A stretch of DNA of 64,000 nucleotides from Syntrophus sp. (in: bacteria) (GCA_013824645.1 PNOF01000001.1:82429-146428); one strand, 5' to 3'. Positions 18,034 to 31,194 are shown, counted from the stretch's first letter. The notes: generated by a model not told the origin, from the letters alone. Program-made: numbers and translations.

Positions 18034-19074
18034 ATGATGACTTTACGACGCTTCCTTTTCGGACTTGATGTAATTCCTGCAACTACGTCCTGGTACCTGG
18101 CTGACATTAGCGAAGCAAAAGGCAGGCAGGAGCTTTTTACAAGACAGTCGCCACAGCGGCTAAAAACACTCAAGGAACATGCCCTCGTCGAGAGTGCAGT
18201 CTCTTCCAATCGCATCGAGGGTATTGAGGTAGATAACAAGCGCATCGGCACAATTATCTTTGGAAATACGCTTCTTCACGATCGTTCCGAGGAAGAGGTT
18301 CGCGGTTACCGGGAGGCGCTTAATCTCATCCATGAAAAGAGCTCACAATTGCCGATCCGCGAGGAAGTCCTGAAAGAATTGCATCGGATTACCCGTGGGG
18401 AAATATGGGATGCAGGAAAATACAAGGAGAAAGACGGCGACATTATTGAAAAACAACAGAACGGCACGTCGAGTGTCAGGTTCAAGACAGTTTCTGCGGC
18501 AAGGACTCCCGACTGCACGAGGGAGCTCATTGTTTTGTTGCATAGCATATTAGATGAAAGAAAGGTTCACCCTATCATTGCACTTGCCGCGTTCAATCTC
18601 GACTTTTTGTGTATCCATCCATTCCGTGATGGAAACGGAAGAGTCTCCAGACTGCTCATGCTCTTGCAGTGCTATCATCAGGGTATTGAAGTTGGAAGGT
18701 ATATAAGCCTTGAGCGGCTTATCGAACAGAACAAGGAGCGATATTACGAAACGCTGAAGCTGAGTTCGGAAGGGTGGCATGAGGGCAGTCATGATCCGTG
18801 GCATTACATCAATTTTATCTGTTACATTCTGAAAAGCGCATATAGAGAATTTGAAGAAAGATTGGGCAGGCTGCCACAGCCGAAAGGCGAAAAAACAGCG
18901 TTAGTGCATGGTGCAATAAACGGCTTCCCCAGTAGTTTCAGCGTTGCCGAGATTCAGCGAAAATGTCCCGGCGTTGGCATTGATATGATTCGGCGGGTGC
19001 TAAAAGATATGCAGAGCGAAGATATTGTTGAATGCATAATACGAGGTAGAGATGCAAAATGGCAAAAAAGGTAA
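18034..19074 (+). CDS. Fic-domain protein (probable AMP-transferase) inside the cas operon
   Basis: 346 residues. The Fic core HPFRDGNGRVSRLL matches HPFx(D/E)GNGRxxR fully, so the active site looks intact. An N-terminal inhibitory motif of the (S/T)xxxE(G/N) type is visible in AVSSNRIEGIEV, as in self-inhibited class II Fic proteins. The C-terminal part (FSVAEIQRKCPGVGIDMIRRVLKDM) looks like a winged helix. Family knowledge: these enzymes usually transfer AMP from ATP to a Ser, Thr or Tyr of a protein. AAAGGAG lies ahead of the ATG. It separates the interference genes from cas4-cas1-cas2. Its target is unknown; an incidental passenger is possible. Confidence 0.92.
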   Translation: MMTLRRFLFGLDVIPATTSWYLADISEAKGRQELFTRQSPQRLKTLKEHALVESAVSSNRIEGIEVDNKRIGTIIFGNTLLHDRSEEEVRGYREALNLIHEKSSQLPIREEVLKELHRITRGEIWDAGKYKEKDGDIIEKQQNGTSSVRFKTVSAARTPDCTRELIVLLHSILDERKVHPIIALAAFNLDFLCIHPFRDGNGRVSRLLMLLQCYHQGIEVGRYISLERLIEQNKERYYETLKLSSEGWHEGSHDPWHYINFICYILKSAYREFEERLGRLPQPKGEKTALVHGAINGFPSSFSVAEIQRKCPGVGIDMIRRVLKDMQSEDIVECIIRGRDAKWQKR

Positions 19075-19086
19075 TTCGGTAATGAC

Positions 19087-19110
19087 TATTTAATTAGGTA
19101 TTTAATTAGG
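19087..19110 (+). repeat. tandem 12-base duplication before cas4
   Basis: TATTTAATTAGG occurs twice in direct succession in the 50-base gap between the Fic gene and cas4. This is the only AT-rich gap inside the operon. It could be an insertion scar or part of an internal promoter for the adaptation genes. Confidence 0.6.
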
Positions 19111-19124
19111 TAAGGTAACCTACA

Positions 19125-19757
19125 ATGTTCGAAGAAGACGACCTGATTATGATTTCAGCTTTGCAGCACTACGTGTTCTGCCCCCGCCAGTGCGCCCTGA
19201 TCCACATCGAGCAGGTGTGGGCGGAGAGCAGGCTTACAGCCGAAGGGCGCATCATGCATGAGAAGGTGCATGAGGAGGGCAACGAATCACGGGGTAGTGT
19301 ACGGATCGCCAGGGGCGTGCCGTTACGTTCCCTGCGGCTGGGCCTCGTAGGCGTAGCTGATGTGGTTGAGTTTCATCGTGTTGAAAGAAAGGTCTGGCAA
19401 CCCTTCCCTGTCGAGTACAAGCGGGGAAAACCAAAGCCGGACCATTCGGACTCCATTCAATTGTGCGCGCAAGCCATGTGTCTTGAAGAGATGCTCGATA
19501 TTGCCGTTCCTCAGGGAGCGCTCTTCTACGGAAAAACCAGACGGCGCCATGATGTTATTTTCGATGATTCGTTGAAGGCAGAGGTAGAGAAGACTGCACA
19601 AAACATTCGTGCATTGATCGCTTCGGGATGCACCCCGGAGCCGGTCTACGCGAAGCGTTGCGAAAGCTGTTCCCTTGTCGCCACATGCCTTCCTAAGCAA
19701 ATAGGGCGGCACAAGTCGGTCAAACGCTATTTGGAGGGGGTGATGAAAGAGACATGA
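19125..19757 (+). CDS. cas4: Cas4 exonuclease / adaptation factor
   Basis: 210 residues. Fe-S cluster cysteines are at C19 (YVFCPRQC), C179, C182 and C188 (CESCSLVATC). The RecB-like nuclease motif VEYKRGKPKPDH carries E-x-K. Cas4 trims prespacers and selects PAM-bearing fragments together with Cas1-Cas2. The stop overlaps the cas1 start by ATGA, so synthesis is coupled. Confidence 0.96.
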   Translation: MFEEDDLIMISALQHYVFCPRQCALIHIEQVWAESRLTAEGRIMHEKVHEEGNESRGSVRIARGVPLRSLRLGLVGVADVVEFHRVERKVWQPFPVEYKRGKPKPDHSDSIQLCAQAMCLEEMLDIAVPQGALFYGKTRRRHDVIFDDSLKAEVEKTAQNIRALIASGCTPEPVYAKRCESCSLVATCLPKQIGRHKSVKRYLEGVMKET

Positions 19758-20785
19758 AAAAGCACCTCAACACGCTTTTTGTGACAACGCAAGGGGCATA
19801 TCTTGCGAAAGAGGGTGAAACAGTTGTCGTGAAGGTTGAAGGCGAGGTCCGTCTCCAGCTTCCTATCCATACCATCGGCGGCATTGTCTGTTTCGGTCAG
19901 GTGTCATGCAGCCCATATCTCATGGGGTTTTGCGCAGAAAAGGGCGTGGCGCTGAGCTTCCTTACTGAATACGGGCGCTTCCTTGCGCGGGTACACGGTC
20001 CCGTATCAGGGAATGTCCTACTGCGACGAGAGCAATACCGGTGGGCTGATGATCCTGTCCGTTCGGCAAATATGGCCCGGTATTTTATCATCGGAAAAGT
20101 GGCCAATTGCAGGACCGTTCTTCAAAGGGCGCTGCGGGACCATTCAGAGAAGATGGAAGAAGAGGACCTTCGCCGCACCGTCACACTGCTGGGACGCTGC
20201 CTTGAGCGATGCAATCACGAGTCGGACCTTGAAGTCTTGCGGGGGATAGAAGGCGAATCGGCCCATGCCTATTTTTGCGTCTTCGATAATCTTATCGTTT
20301 CCCAGAAAGATACGTTCAGATTTAAAGAACGCAGCAGGAGGCCGCCGCTTGATAATATAAATTGTCTGCTTTCGTTCCTGTACACGTTGCTTACCCACGA
20401 TGCCCGTTCTGCCCTCGAATCTGTGGGTCTTGATCCGGCTGTTGGTTTTCTTCATCGCGACAGGCCGGGACGGCCAAGTCTTGCCCTCGACCTCATTGAA
20501 GAATTCCGCCCGTTTCTTGCCGACAGGCTTGCGCTGTCTCTCATTAATCTGCGCAAGGTGCAGGGAAAAGGTTTTAAAACGATGGAGTCCGGCGCTGTTA
20601 CAATGGAAGACGACACGCGCAAGGCTGTTATCACGGCATATCAGGAAAGGAAACAGGAAGAAATAATGCATCCCTTCCTGGAAGAAAAGGTAACCGTGGG
20701 GCTGCTCATGCATATGCAGGCGCTCTTGATGGCCCGTCACGTGCGGGGAGATATGGACGGCTATCCGCCATTTGTCTGGAAGTAG
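19754..20785 (+). CDS. cas1: Cas1 integrase
   Basis: 343 residues with an N-terminal beta domain (LNTLFVTTQGAYLAKEGETVVV). The catalytic domain has Glu in GIEGESAHAYF and His/Asp in FLHRDRPGRPSLALDLIEEFRP, the expected metal-binding set. It integrates spacers with Cas2. It is coupled to cas4 and lies 76 bases before cas2. Confidence 0.97.
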   Translation: MKKHLNTLFVTTQGAYLAKEGETVVVKVEGEVRLQLPIHTIGGIVCFGQVSCSPYLMGFCAEKGVALSFLTEYGRFLARVHGPVSGNVLLRREQYRWADDPVRSANMARYFIIGKVANCRTVLQRALRDHSEKMEEEDLRRTVTLLGRCLERCNHESDLEVLRGIEGESAHAYFCVFDNLIVSQKDTFRFKERSRRPPLDNINCLLSFLYTLLTHDARSALESVGLDPAVGFLHRDRPGRPSLALDLIEEFRPFLADRLALSLINLRKVQGKGFKTMESGAVTMEDDTRKAVITAYQERKQEEIMHPFLEEKVTVGLLMHMQALLMARHVRGDMDGYPPFVWK

Positions 20786-20861
20786 AGAGAAACGATGGAC
20801 GAGAGACGACCATCACACCCTGCGCGACTGGACGAGGGACGGAAAAGAGAAGGAGAATCAA

Positions 20862-21152
20862 ATGCTGGTGCTGGTGAGCTATGATGTGGCGACCACTGAT
20901 CCCGGAGGGCAAAGACGTTTAAACCGGGTAGCAAAAGCTTGCAAAGATTACGGACAGAGGGTCCAATATTCTGTATTTGAGTGCATTGTTGATCCGGCTC
21001 AGTGGACAATGCTTAAGGACCGGCTCATAGGTGAGATCAACCCGGAGAAAGATAGTCTGCGGTTTTACTATCTGGGGTCAAACTGGAGGCACAGGGTCGA
21101 ACATGTGGGAGCAAAAGAGGGCGTTGATCAGGAAGGTATTTTGATGGCGTAA
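20862..21152 (+). CDS. cas2: Cas2
   Basis: 96 residues: MLVLVSYDVATTDPGGQRRLNRVAKACKDYG, then VQYSVFECIVDPAQW and RFYYLG, the ferredoxin-like Cas2 pattern with the early Asp. The start at 20862 follows AAGGAG; an in-frame start at 20772 lacks family support. It forms the adaptation complex with Cas1 and is the last cas gene before the leader. Confidence 0.96.
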   Translation: MLVLVSYDVATTDPGGQRRLNRVAKACKDYGQRVQYSVFECIVDPAQWTMLKDRLIGEINPEKDSLRFYYLGSNWRHRVEHVGAKEGVDQEGILMA

Positions 21153-21336
21153 ATCCTCCGCGAACCTGAAGTGCCCATATTTTATCTGGGGGTTTCGCGG
21201 ATGTGCATAACATACCGGATTTACAGCGGTTATTTTACGTTCTTTGAAAAGAGAATAGGCGATAATCAAGAAAATAGGACAGGTCCGCGAAATCTGTCAA
21301 AATAGCTCTTTGTTTTTAAGAAGTTAAACAAGTAAG
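21153..21336 (+). promoter_or_regulatory. CRISPR leader
   Basis: 184 bases between cas2 and the first repeat, with no gene. The octamer TCCGCGAA occurs at 21157 and 21284 and as its complement at 21194. The first pair can form a stem ending the cas2 message, and the third sits in the imperfect palindrome GACAG...CTGTC (21278-21298). The last 40 bases are AT-rich, as expected for a leader and array promoter. The array is read on the + strand because repeats end in ATTGAAAC and the altered repeat lies at the far end. Confidence 0.75.
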
Positions 21337-25430
<4,094 letters not shown>

Positions 25431-25615
25431 GTTCTCCAGATCCATGCATTTTAATTACAACGCTTTGGCGCTTCTCTACCGCTGGATGTTTTCCACAATA
25501 CTACACCTCCCAATAAGGAAACGGCAAGATCTTTTAATGTGAATAAAAGAGAAATGGCAGTACAAAAAACTCTTAATTAATCTTTCATTTAACCGATAAA
25601 GTGTTTAGAGAGATT

Positions 25616-25945
25616 ATGATGGGCACTTATAACGACAAAGACAATCAGAAATGTCCCCGATGTGGTTCTGAGATGTGGCCCGAAAACGACCACCCAAACA
25701 TGGTCAATGTACTTGTCTGCACAAAACCCACATGCCTCTACAGGGTCTATCCGGATTACCCAAGAAGAAACGGGAACCAGGAGATATGTTACCTCTGCGA
25801 GAAAATGTTTATAGTCCATGTTGATGATCTGGGGGTTCTCTGTCAGGCTTGCAAGCACACTGTATCGGAGTACAAACAAAAATCATCGGAGAAATACCGG
25901 AAGCATCGCAAGCCAAGACAATCCGGGAATGTTCTTCATATCTGA
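25616..25945 (+). CDS. zinc-ribbon protein, unknown
   Basis: About 109 residues with CPRCG, a later CTKPTC, CYLC and CQAC, i.e. two likely zinc ribbons, and a basic tail (KYRKHRKPRQ). The start is uncertain between 25616 and 25619 (25601 is also in frame); only a weak purine-rich ribosome site is seen. A role in nucleic-acid or protein binding is possible, but nothing specific can be said. Confidence 0.6.
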   Translation: MMGTYNDKDNQKCPRCGSEMWPENDHPNMVNVLVCTKPTCLYRVYPDYPRRNGNQEICYLCEKMFIVHVDDLGVLCQACKHTVSEYKQKSSEKYRKHRKPRQSGNVLHI

Positions 25946-25977
25946 CAAGGGTTTTCATTCAATTCTTCATTAACCCT

Positions 25978-26131
25978 GATGAACTCGTAAAAAGTCTCAA
26001 ATCCGTCACTCCCGTGAAAACGGGAGTCCATAACATAGTGAAATTACTGGATTCCCCCGTATCAAGTACGGGGCAGGCTCAGTCGAGCACGGAATGACAA
26101 AAAAGAAAAATCGACTTTTTGCGAGACCATC
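25978..26131. repeat. 154-base element with imperfect terminal inverted repeats
   Basis: The left end GATGAACTCGTAAAAAGTC is matched by the complement of the right end (GATGGTCTCGCAAAAAGTC), with three mismatches in 19. Inside are CCCGTGAAAACGGG and CCCGTA...TACGGG stems and a GGAATGAC end, the style of small dispersed elements of the GTCATTCC type. No coding capacity; MITE-like. Confidence 0.65.
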
Positions 26132-26326
26132 AACCCTTACTGCCAAACGTTGTCCACTCACGTTAACAACCTATACTATTATTTCAATTCCTCCCAAAAA
26201 AAAAGTAAATACTCGCTAATCAACGTTTTCTAAAAGTAGTTTGTTTAATTTTTCTCAAGCTGCAAGAGTTATCTTGCACGTAACCAAAAAAGTATGTTAA
26301 AAAATTAACAAGCGAGGTGAGTTCTT

Positions 26327-26779
26327 ATGAGTAATTTTCTTGACAAGCTCAGTATCCGACAGATGAGTACGGACGACGTAAACTCTATAGTGGATATTGA
26401 TACGAAAGTTCTTGGTGAAACCAGGAAAGATTACTGGGTTACGAAGGTCATAAAAGAAGCGGACTCAAGGCCTCCCGATGCCTCCCTGATCGCCGAGATC
26501 GATGGTAAGGTTGCCGGTTTTATCCTCGGAGAAGTAAGTGGATGGGAATTTAAAGTTCCAAACAACATCGGGTGGATCGACACAATCGGAATAGACCCTG
26601 ACTATCAGAATAGAGGCATCGCAAAAGTTCTTGCCATCGCATTAATAACAAACCTCCAGCAACGTGGTGTTGATACGATCTATACTCTTGTTAACTGGAA
26701 TGATTGGGACCTTCTCCAGTTTTTCCATGCCATGGGTTTTTCTCGTGGTGATATGATCAACCTTGTGCTCAAAGTATAA
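26327..26779 (+). CDS. GNAT-family N-acetyltransferase
   Basis: 150 residues with the GNAT order: IRQMSTDDVNSIVDID, then SLIAEIDGKVAGFILGEV. The acetyl-CoA loop is IGIDPDYQNRGIAKVLA (Q-x-R-G-x-A form), and the end is LQFFHAMGFSRGD. It resembles RimI-type enzymes acting on protein N-termini or small amines; the substrate cannot be assigned. GAGGTG lies before the ATG. Its stop codon lies inside palindrome copy 3. Confidence 0.88.
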   Translation: MSNFLDKLSIRQMSTDDVNSIVDIDTKVLGETRKDYWVTKVIKEADSRPPDASLIAEIDGKVAGFILGEVSGWEFKVPNNIGWIDTIGIDPDYQNRGIAKVLAIALITNLQQRGVDTIYTLVNWNDWDLLQFFHAMGFSRGDMINLVLKV

Positions 26780-26828
26780 TTCCATTTCTAAATCAAAGCG
26801 CTATCTTTGATTTAGAAATGGAATTATA
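26775..26828. repeat. perfect palindrome, family A copy 3
   Basis: The 24-base arms (26775-26798 and 26805-26828, beginning TATAATTCCATTTC) are exact complements around CGCTAT, the inverted form of the ATAGCG centre of copy 1. It overlaps the GNAT stop codon and could terminate both this gene and the convergent MltD gene. Confidence 0.85.
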
Positions 26829-26857
26829 CCAGTTTTTCTTTTAAACTCTTTTTAGTG

Positions 26858-28630
26858 TCACCCTTCTTTCATGATGATCTTTAGCTTCATTTTAGTGTGT
26901 ATCGTGTTATTCTTCAAGCGATTGGCCGACTTGATGGTTGCAATATCAATACCATATTTGTCGGATATCGATGCCAGGGTCTCACCCTTTTTGACAATAT
27001 GGTATTTGGCTTTTGGCGATGCCTTTTTCTCGACATGGCTGACAAGCTTCAACTTCATTTTCGGATGGACTTTTTCACTTTTCAGGTTATTCATAGATTT
27101 GAGCTCAGCCATATCCACACCGTATTTATCGGATATCAATGCCAGGGTCTCACCCTTTTTGACAATATGGTAGGGCTTTATTTTTTCAGCCTTTACTACG
27201 ATTGCATCTTTCTTGTCCGTCTTCACGGACCCCTGCGACTTAGTTGAAAGGGTTTTACTGTGCAGACTACTGGCCACAACAAGCTTGGAGGGACCGCTAT
27301 ATTTCGGTATAGCAATGACCATACCGGGTTTTATCTTCAATTCATCTTCACAACTGTTAACAAGATGGATATCTTCACTTTTCACGCCATATTTTTTTGC
27401 GATCTTCGCAAGCGTGTCGCTCCTTTTTACCTTGTGGGTAATAACACTTTTAATTTTCCGTTCACCTTCCAGGGCAATCTCCAGTCTTTCGCTGAACTGT
27501 AGGGTATTTATTGGATAGGGAAGCTTGATCTCATAATCACTATTGCCTGGAGGTGTAATGCCACGGACGAGTTCGGGATTGTAGGACTTGACACTGATAA
27601 GATCAAGTGACGAAGCCTTTGCGATGGCGGTAAGCGGTGTCGAAGGCGGCACGGAAATTTCCACGAACTGTATGGGACGATCAAAGGTGATACTTCCAAA
27701 ACCATACTTTACCGGGTCTTTTGCGATAATTGCCGCAGCTATGAGTTGAGGAATATAGTTTCTCGTTTCTTTCGGAAGCGCATTGTATTTGTGGAGCTCC
27801 CAGAAATCGTTCGTATTATGCTTCAGAATGGCCCGCCCGACCCTTCCCTCTCCGGCATTGTATCCGGCTGCCGCCAGATACCAGTGGCCAAACTGATTAA
27901 AGAGATCGCGGAGATACTTTGCTGCAGCAACGGTTGATTTTTCAGGGTCTCTGCGTTCATCGATCCAGTAGTTCACTCTAAGCCCGTATCTGCCGCCGGT
28001 TTCATAGATAAACTGCCAGGGGCCACAGGCCTTTGCCGTTGAGTATGCTTTAGGATTAAACCCGCTCTCGATCATGGCAAGGTAAACCAGGTCTTCGGGC
28101 ATGCCATGCTTTCTCAGGATTTCGGTAATAATGGGGACATACCATCTGGCCCGTTTCAGCCAGCTCCCGAATACCTTTCTCTTGTCGACAGTAAAAAAAT
28201 GGATATAATATTTTACGGCATCGTTAAATACGATGGGTATATCAAAATTTTGAATATTGGTGCTTTCCAAAAGAGACCCAATATCATCGTCTTCAAAAAC
28301 CTGATCTGCAAGCATGACAGGGGGCTCGTCTTTTTTGACAATAGGCGACGTCAGGGCGGCTATTGGTTTCATCTGCTCTTTTGCACCGGGTTCCGATGCC
28401 TTGCCAACCTTTTCTGCCTTCATCTGCAATGGTGGTGCTTTTGTGGGAGCCTGCGGGGGTGAGAGTTGCGTCGTGCCCTTACTATGGACTACAAACTGGC
28501 CGGGGTGGTTTGATTGGCTTGATATAACCTGACCGCCAGTGGCACACCCAGCTAAAAGAAACAAAAAAATTATACAATAGAGGTATTTTCCCATACCCCT
28601 TTTATTAGCAAGTTTCATACCAAAGCTCAT
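26858..28630 (-). CDS. mltD: MltD-like membrane-bound lytic transglycosylase with three LysM domains
   Basis: 590 residues. The lipoprotein signal is YLYCIIFLFLLAGC, with Cys as lipid site. A Pro/Lys-rich linker is followed by the SLT domain at about 170-320: AMIESGFNPKAYSTAKACGPWQFI with the catalytic Glu, then YNAGEGRV. Three LysM repeats (each with the YG(V/I)...I...N core) lie at about 400-590. It cleaves peptidoglycan glycan strands to anhydromuropeptides in the periplasm. The start is uncertain; internal Mets at 5 and 13 also precede the signal. Confidence 0.93.
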   Translation of the reverse strand: MSFGMKLANKRGMGKYLYCIIFLFLLAGCATGGQVISSQSNHPGQFVVHSKGTTQLSPPQAPTKAPPLQMKAEKVGKASEPGAKEQMKPIAALTSPIVKKDEPPVMLADQVFEDDDIGSLLESTNIQNFDIPIVFNDAVKYYIHFFTVDKRKVFGSWLKRARWYVPIITEILRKHGMPEDLVYLAMIESGFNPKAYSTAKACGPWQFIYETGGRYGLRVNYWIDERRDPEKSTVAAAKYLRDLFNQFGHWYLAAAGYNAGEGRVGRAILKHNTNDFWELHKYNALPKETRNYIPQLIAAAIIAKDPVKYGFGSITFDRPIQFVEISVPPSTPLTAIAKASSLDLISVKSYNPELVRGITPPGNSDYEIKLPYPINTLQFSERLEIALEGERKIKSVITHKVKRSDTLAKIAKKYGVKSEDIHLVNSCEDELKIKPGMVIAIPKYSGPSKLVVASSLHSKTLSTKSQGSVKTDKKDAIVVKAEKIKPYHIVKKGETLALISDKYGVDMAELKSMNNLKSEKVHPKMKLKLVSHVEKKASPKAKYHIVKKGETLASISDKYGIDIATIKSANRLKNNTIHTKMKLKIIMKEG

Positions 28631-29043
28631 TACTTTGATGATAAAGGCTAAACCCTTCTATGTCAATAAAATAATGTGTTTTTATTCATATAGAAATAGC
28701 TAACCGGGAAGACTCTGCCTTGCAATAGTTCAATAACCCCTTGAAAAACAAGGTTATTGTTTCATTATTTGTTCGAAAAGGCACAGGGAACATCCTCAGT
28801 ATTCCCCCTTCCGCTGTCAATGTTCCACCAACGCCGGCACATCCCCGCTATTGATATAGTTGTGCCTTCGTTATCATCATAAACTACAACACCAAATTTT
28901 TTTAGCCTGGAGCGCGGCAGGACATTATGATATTCACGTTTCTCACAGAATGGTAAATCAATGTGTGCTGTGAAGCAAGGTCCCCAAAATTATATTCGCC
29001 TATTCAATAATTATAGAGGGATACAATGGTCACCAAGCATGTT
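28631..29043. other. gene-free stretch with a hairpin
   Basis: No credible gene. A bulged stem (CAATAACC..TTG / CAAGGTTATTG, 28731-28759) lies here and might end the minus-strand YcxB-like transcript. The mltD promoter should lie near 28640-28700. Confidence 0.4.
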
Positions 29044-29604
29044 TCATTCGCCCGGCAATTTCTTTTGGAAAAGGTCAACGAGGTCTTTCATTTCGTTTCT
29101 TGCGTCAAAAACATCTGCCGGTAGCCAATTGACAACGCTGTCAACGAAATATAAATAAAGTCCCTTTTTCGTCTTTTTGTATTCCAGAAGTTCCGACCAT
29201 TCTCTTTTTTGTTCATGAAACCGGGACTTTATCATAATATTACTCTTATTGAAGGTCAGTACAACCTCTTTCGCCTCTTCGGTTGATGTCTTTGCCTTTC
29301 TTTTTGCAATTTCCTGCCTGACAAAAAAGAACCAGATAATCACAAATCCCAGAGTAAACCATACAATTGTCATGGGATCATTTCTGAACAACCCTGCCAT
29401 GCCAGCCATAAGAAAAAATAAGCCCATAGAACTCATGATCCATCTTTTCATGGGGTGCATATCACTCACGCTTTTTGGTTTTCCCTTATGGGCGTCAAGC
29501 AGGTCCTGGGTGGTCTTTGTTTCGTTGAACTTATATATCTCCGATAGCGGTACCAGGAAGGTCAATTCGTTGTCTTCTTTTTTCTGTGTGATTTTTTCCT
29601 GCAT
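29044..29604 (-). CDS. YcxB-like membrane protein
   Basis: 186 residues. The N-terminal cytoplasmic part is FLVPLSEIYKFNETKTTQDLL. Two adjacent membrane helices follow at about 58-95, and a C-terminal soluble domain contains VLTFNKSNIMIKSRFHEQKREWSELLEYKKTKKGLYLYFVD...WLPADVF. The pattern of two helices, W-S-x-L and a late W-L-P...F matches the YcxB-like C-terminal family of unknown function. Confidence 0.7.
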   Translation of the reverse strand: MQEKITQKKEDNELTFLVPLSEIYKFNETKTTQDLLDAHKGKPKSVSDMHPMKRWIMSSMGLFFLMAGMAGLFRNDPMTIVWFTLGFVIIWFFFVRQEIAKRKAKTSTEEAKEVVLTFNKSNIMIKSRFHEQKREWSELLEYKKTKKGLYLYFVDSVVNWLPADVFDARNEMKDLVDLFQKKLPGE

Positions 29605-29773
29605 CTCTTATTCTATTGCCTGAAGACAGGAATTGCAAACAGAAACGTGACTTTCTATGAAGAATAAAGCTTGTTCAGGGGAAGGGTGCGCCGCTTATCC
29701 CCGGTAAAAGCAGTGCTTATCTGATACGGTTGTGCTATTTCATAAATCGATAGTCAAAGCTTAATCAAAAAGC

Positions 29774-30697
29774 CTACGATAGGACCTTGTCTGTAAGACC
29801 ACGGTAACCCCGTGCAAAATCAAAGGCGCTCATGCGTTTTTTGTTTTCCATCTGGAGGTCTTTTATCAAGAGAACATCAATTGCGGTATCAACGAGGATA
29901 CCCTCCTTCGTAATTCCCCGTATTTGTCCGGGATTACCCGATGAGGAAAAACCATCGTCAACAGCGGCATCAAAAATCTTTACCATCTTGTTGTCCAGGA
30001 AGGTATAGGCAACAGGCCATTCGACAAAGGCGCGAACCTGCCTGCCGATCTCGACAGCGCTTCTTGTCCAGTCGATCTTACCCATTTCTTTGGTAATAAT
30101 GGGCGTATAGGTTGCAATTTCATGCCGCTGCCCTGTTCCGTTCATCATGCCCCGAATCTCAATAGTATCAAGAAAATCCGGCAATATTGCCGCTGCCCGT
30201 GCAGCAAGTCTCTTTGAGAGGCCGGTAAGGTTTTCTCCGGGTTCTATTATGGTCTGCTCCTGATAGACCACATCGCCTTCGTCCATCTTTTCATTCATTC
30301 TGATAAGGGTAATACCTGTCATGGCGTCGCCCTTCAAAAGGGCCCATTGCATAGGCGAGGGCCCACGGTAATGGGGTAAAAGTGAAGGATGAATATTCAG
30401 AGGACCCCGTGAAGGAACATCAAGGACCCATCTGGGCACAATCAATCCGAAGGAAGCAACAACAAAAAAATCCGGTTTGTGATCCGGCAGCGTCTTCACG
30501 AGATCATCTTTAAATGAATCGATTTCCATGAGGGGGAGATCTAATGCTGCAGCCGCCCTTTTTACTTCGTTGTCATCAAGGGCATATCCCCTGCCCTTTG
30601 GTTTTGCCTTTTTTGTAACTACCAGGACCGTCTGTTCGGCAACAGATTTGAGAATCGGCACGGAGAAACCTGAGGACCCAAAAAAAATCACCCTCAT
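29774..30697 (-). CDS. fmt: methionyl-tRNA formyltransferase
   Basis: 307 residues with N-terminal MRVIFFGSSGFSVPIL. The formyl-transfer core is LNIHPSLLPHYRGPSPMQWALLKGD...TGITLIRMNEKMDEGDV (Asn-His-Asp set present), and the C-terminal OB-like domain starts around 205. It formylates initiator Met-tRNA. Its start overlaps the def stop (TAATG), the classic def-fmt pair. Confidence 0.95.
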   Translation of the reverse strand: MRVIFFGSSGFSVPILKSVAEQTVLVVTKKAKPKGRGYALDDNEVKRAAAALDLPLMEIDSFKDDLVKTLPDHKPDFFVVASFGLIVPRWVLDVPSRGPLNIHPSLLPHYRGPSPMQWALLKGDAMTGITLIRMNEKMDEGDVVYQEQTIIEPGENLTGLSKRLAARAAAILPDFLDTIEIRGMMNGTGQRHEIATYTPIITKEMGKIDWTRSAVEIGRQVRAFVEWPVAYTFLDNKMVKIFDAAVDDGFSSSGNPGQIRGITKEGILVDTAIDVLLIKDLQMENKKRMSAFDFARGYRGLTDKVLS

Positions 30698-31194
30698 TAC
30701 TTCTGTCCGGCGTATTTCTTTTTAAATATATTTTTTTTGACAGGACTGAGGTGGTCGATGAAAAGGACCCCCTTGAGGTGGTCTATTTCGTGCTGCATGG
30801 CCCTCGCAAACTGGCCTTCACATTCAAATTCTATTGTCTTCCCCGTTAGGTCGACACCCCGTGCAGAGACTATCTTCGCCCGTTTCACAAATTCATAGAA
30901 GCCGGGAACACTCAAGCACCCTTCTTCTCCGATCTCTTCCAGATCGGTCCCGATAATAACAGGGTTGAGAATAATGAGGTGCTTTTTATTCCTGCTATTC
31001 AATGATGCGTCGACAGCAATGAGCTGGATAGGCACGCCAACCTGGTTCGCCGCCAACCCGGCGCCGTGGGCAAGTATCATTGTTTCAATCATATCCTGGG
31101 AAAGCTTCACGATTTCATCGGTAATGTTTTCGACCGGTGCAGCAAGTTTTCTCAGTACCGGATCGGGGAATGTTCTGATTTCAATAAGAGCCAT
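30697..31194 (-). CDS. def: peptide deformylase
   Basis: 165 residues with all three motifs: GAGLAANQVG, EEGCLSVPG with the metal-binding Cys, and QHEIDHLKGVLF with HExxH. It removes the formyl group from nascent proteins. It is translationally coupled to fmt. Confidence 0.97.
   Translation of the reverse strand: MALIEIRTFPDPVLRKLAAPVENITDEIVKLSQDMIETMILAHGAGLAANQVGVPIQLIAVDASLNSRNKKHLIILNPVIIGTDLEEIGEEGCLSVPGFYEFVKRAKIVSARGVDLTGKTIEFECEGQFARAMQHEIDHLKGVLFIDHLSPVKKNIFKKKYAGQK

Noticed and set aside
20144..20740. 198-residue ORF antisense to cas1
   Set aside because: It shadows cas1, whose catalytic motifs are all present on the other strand.
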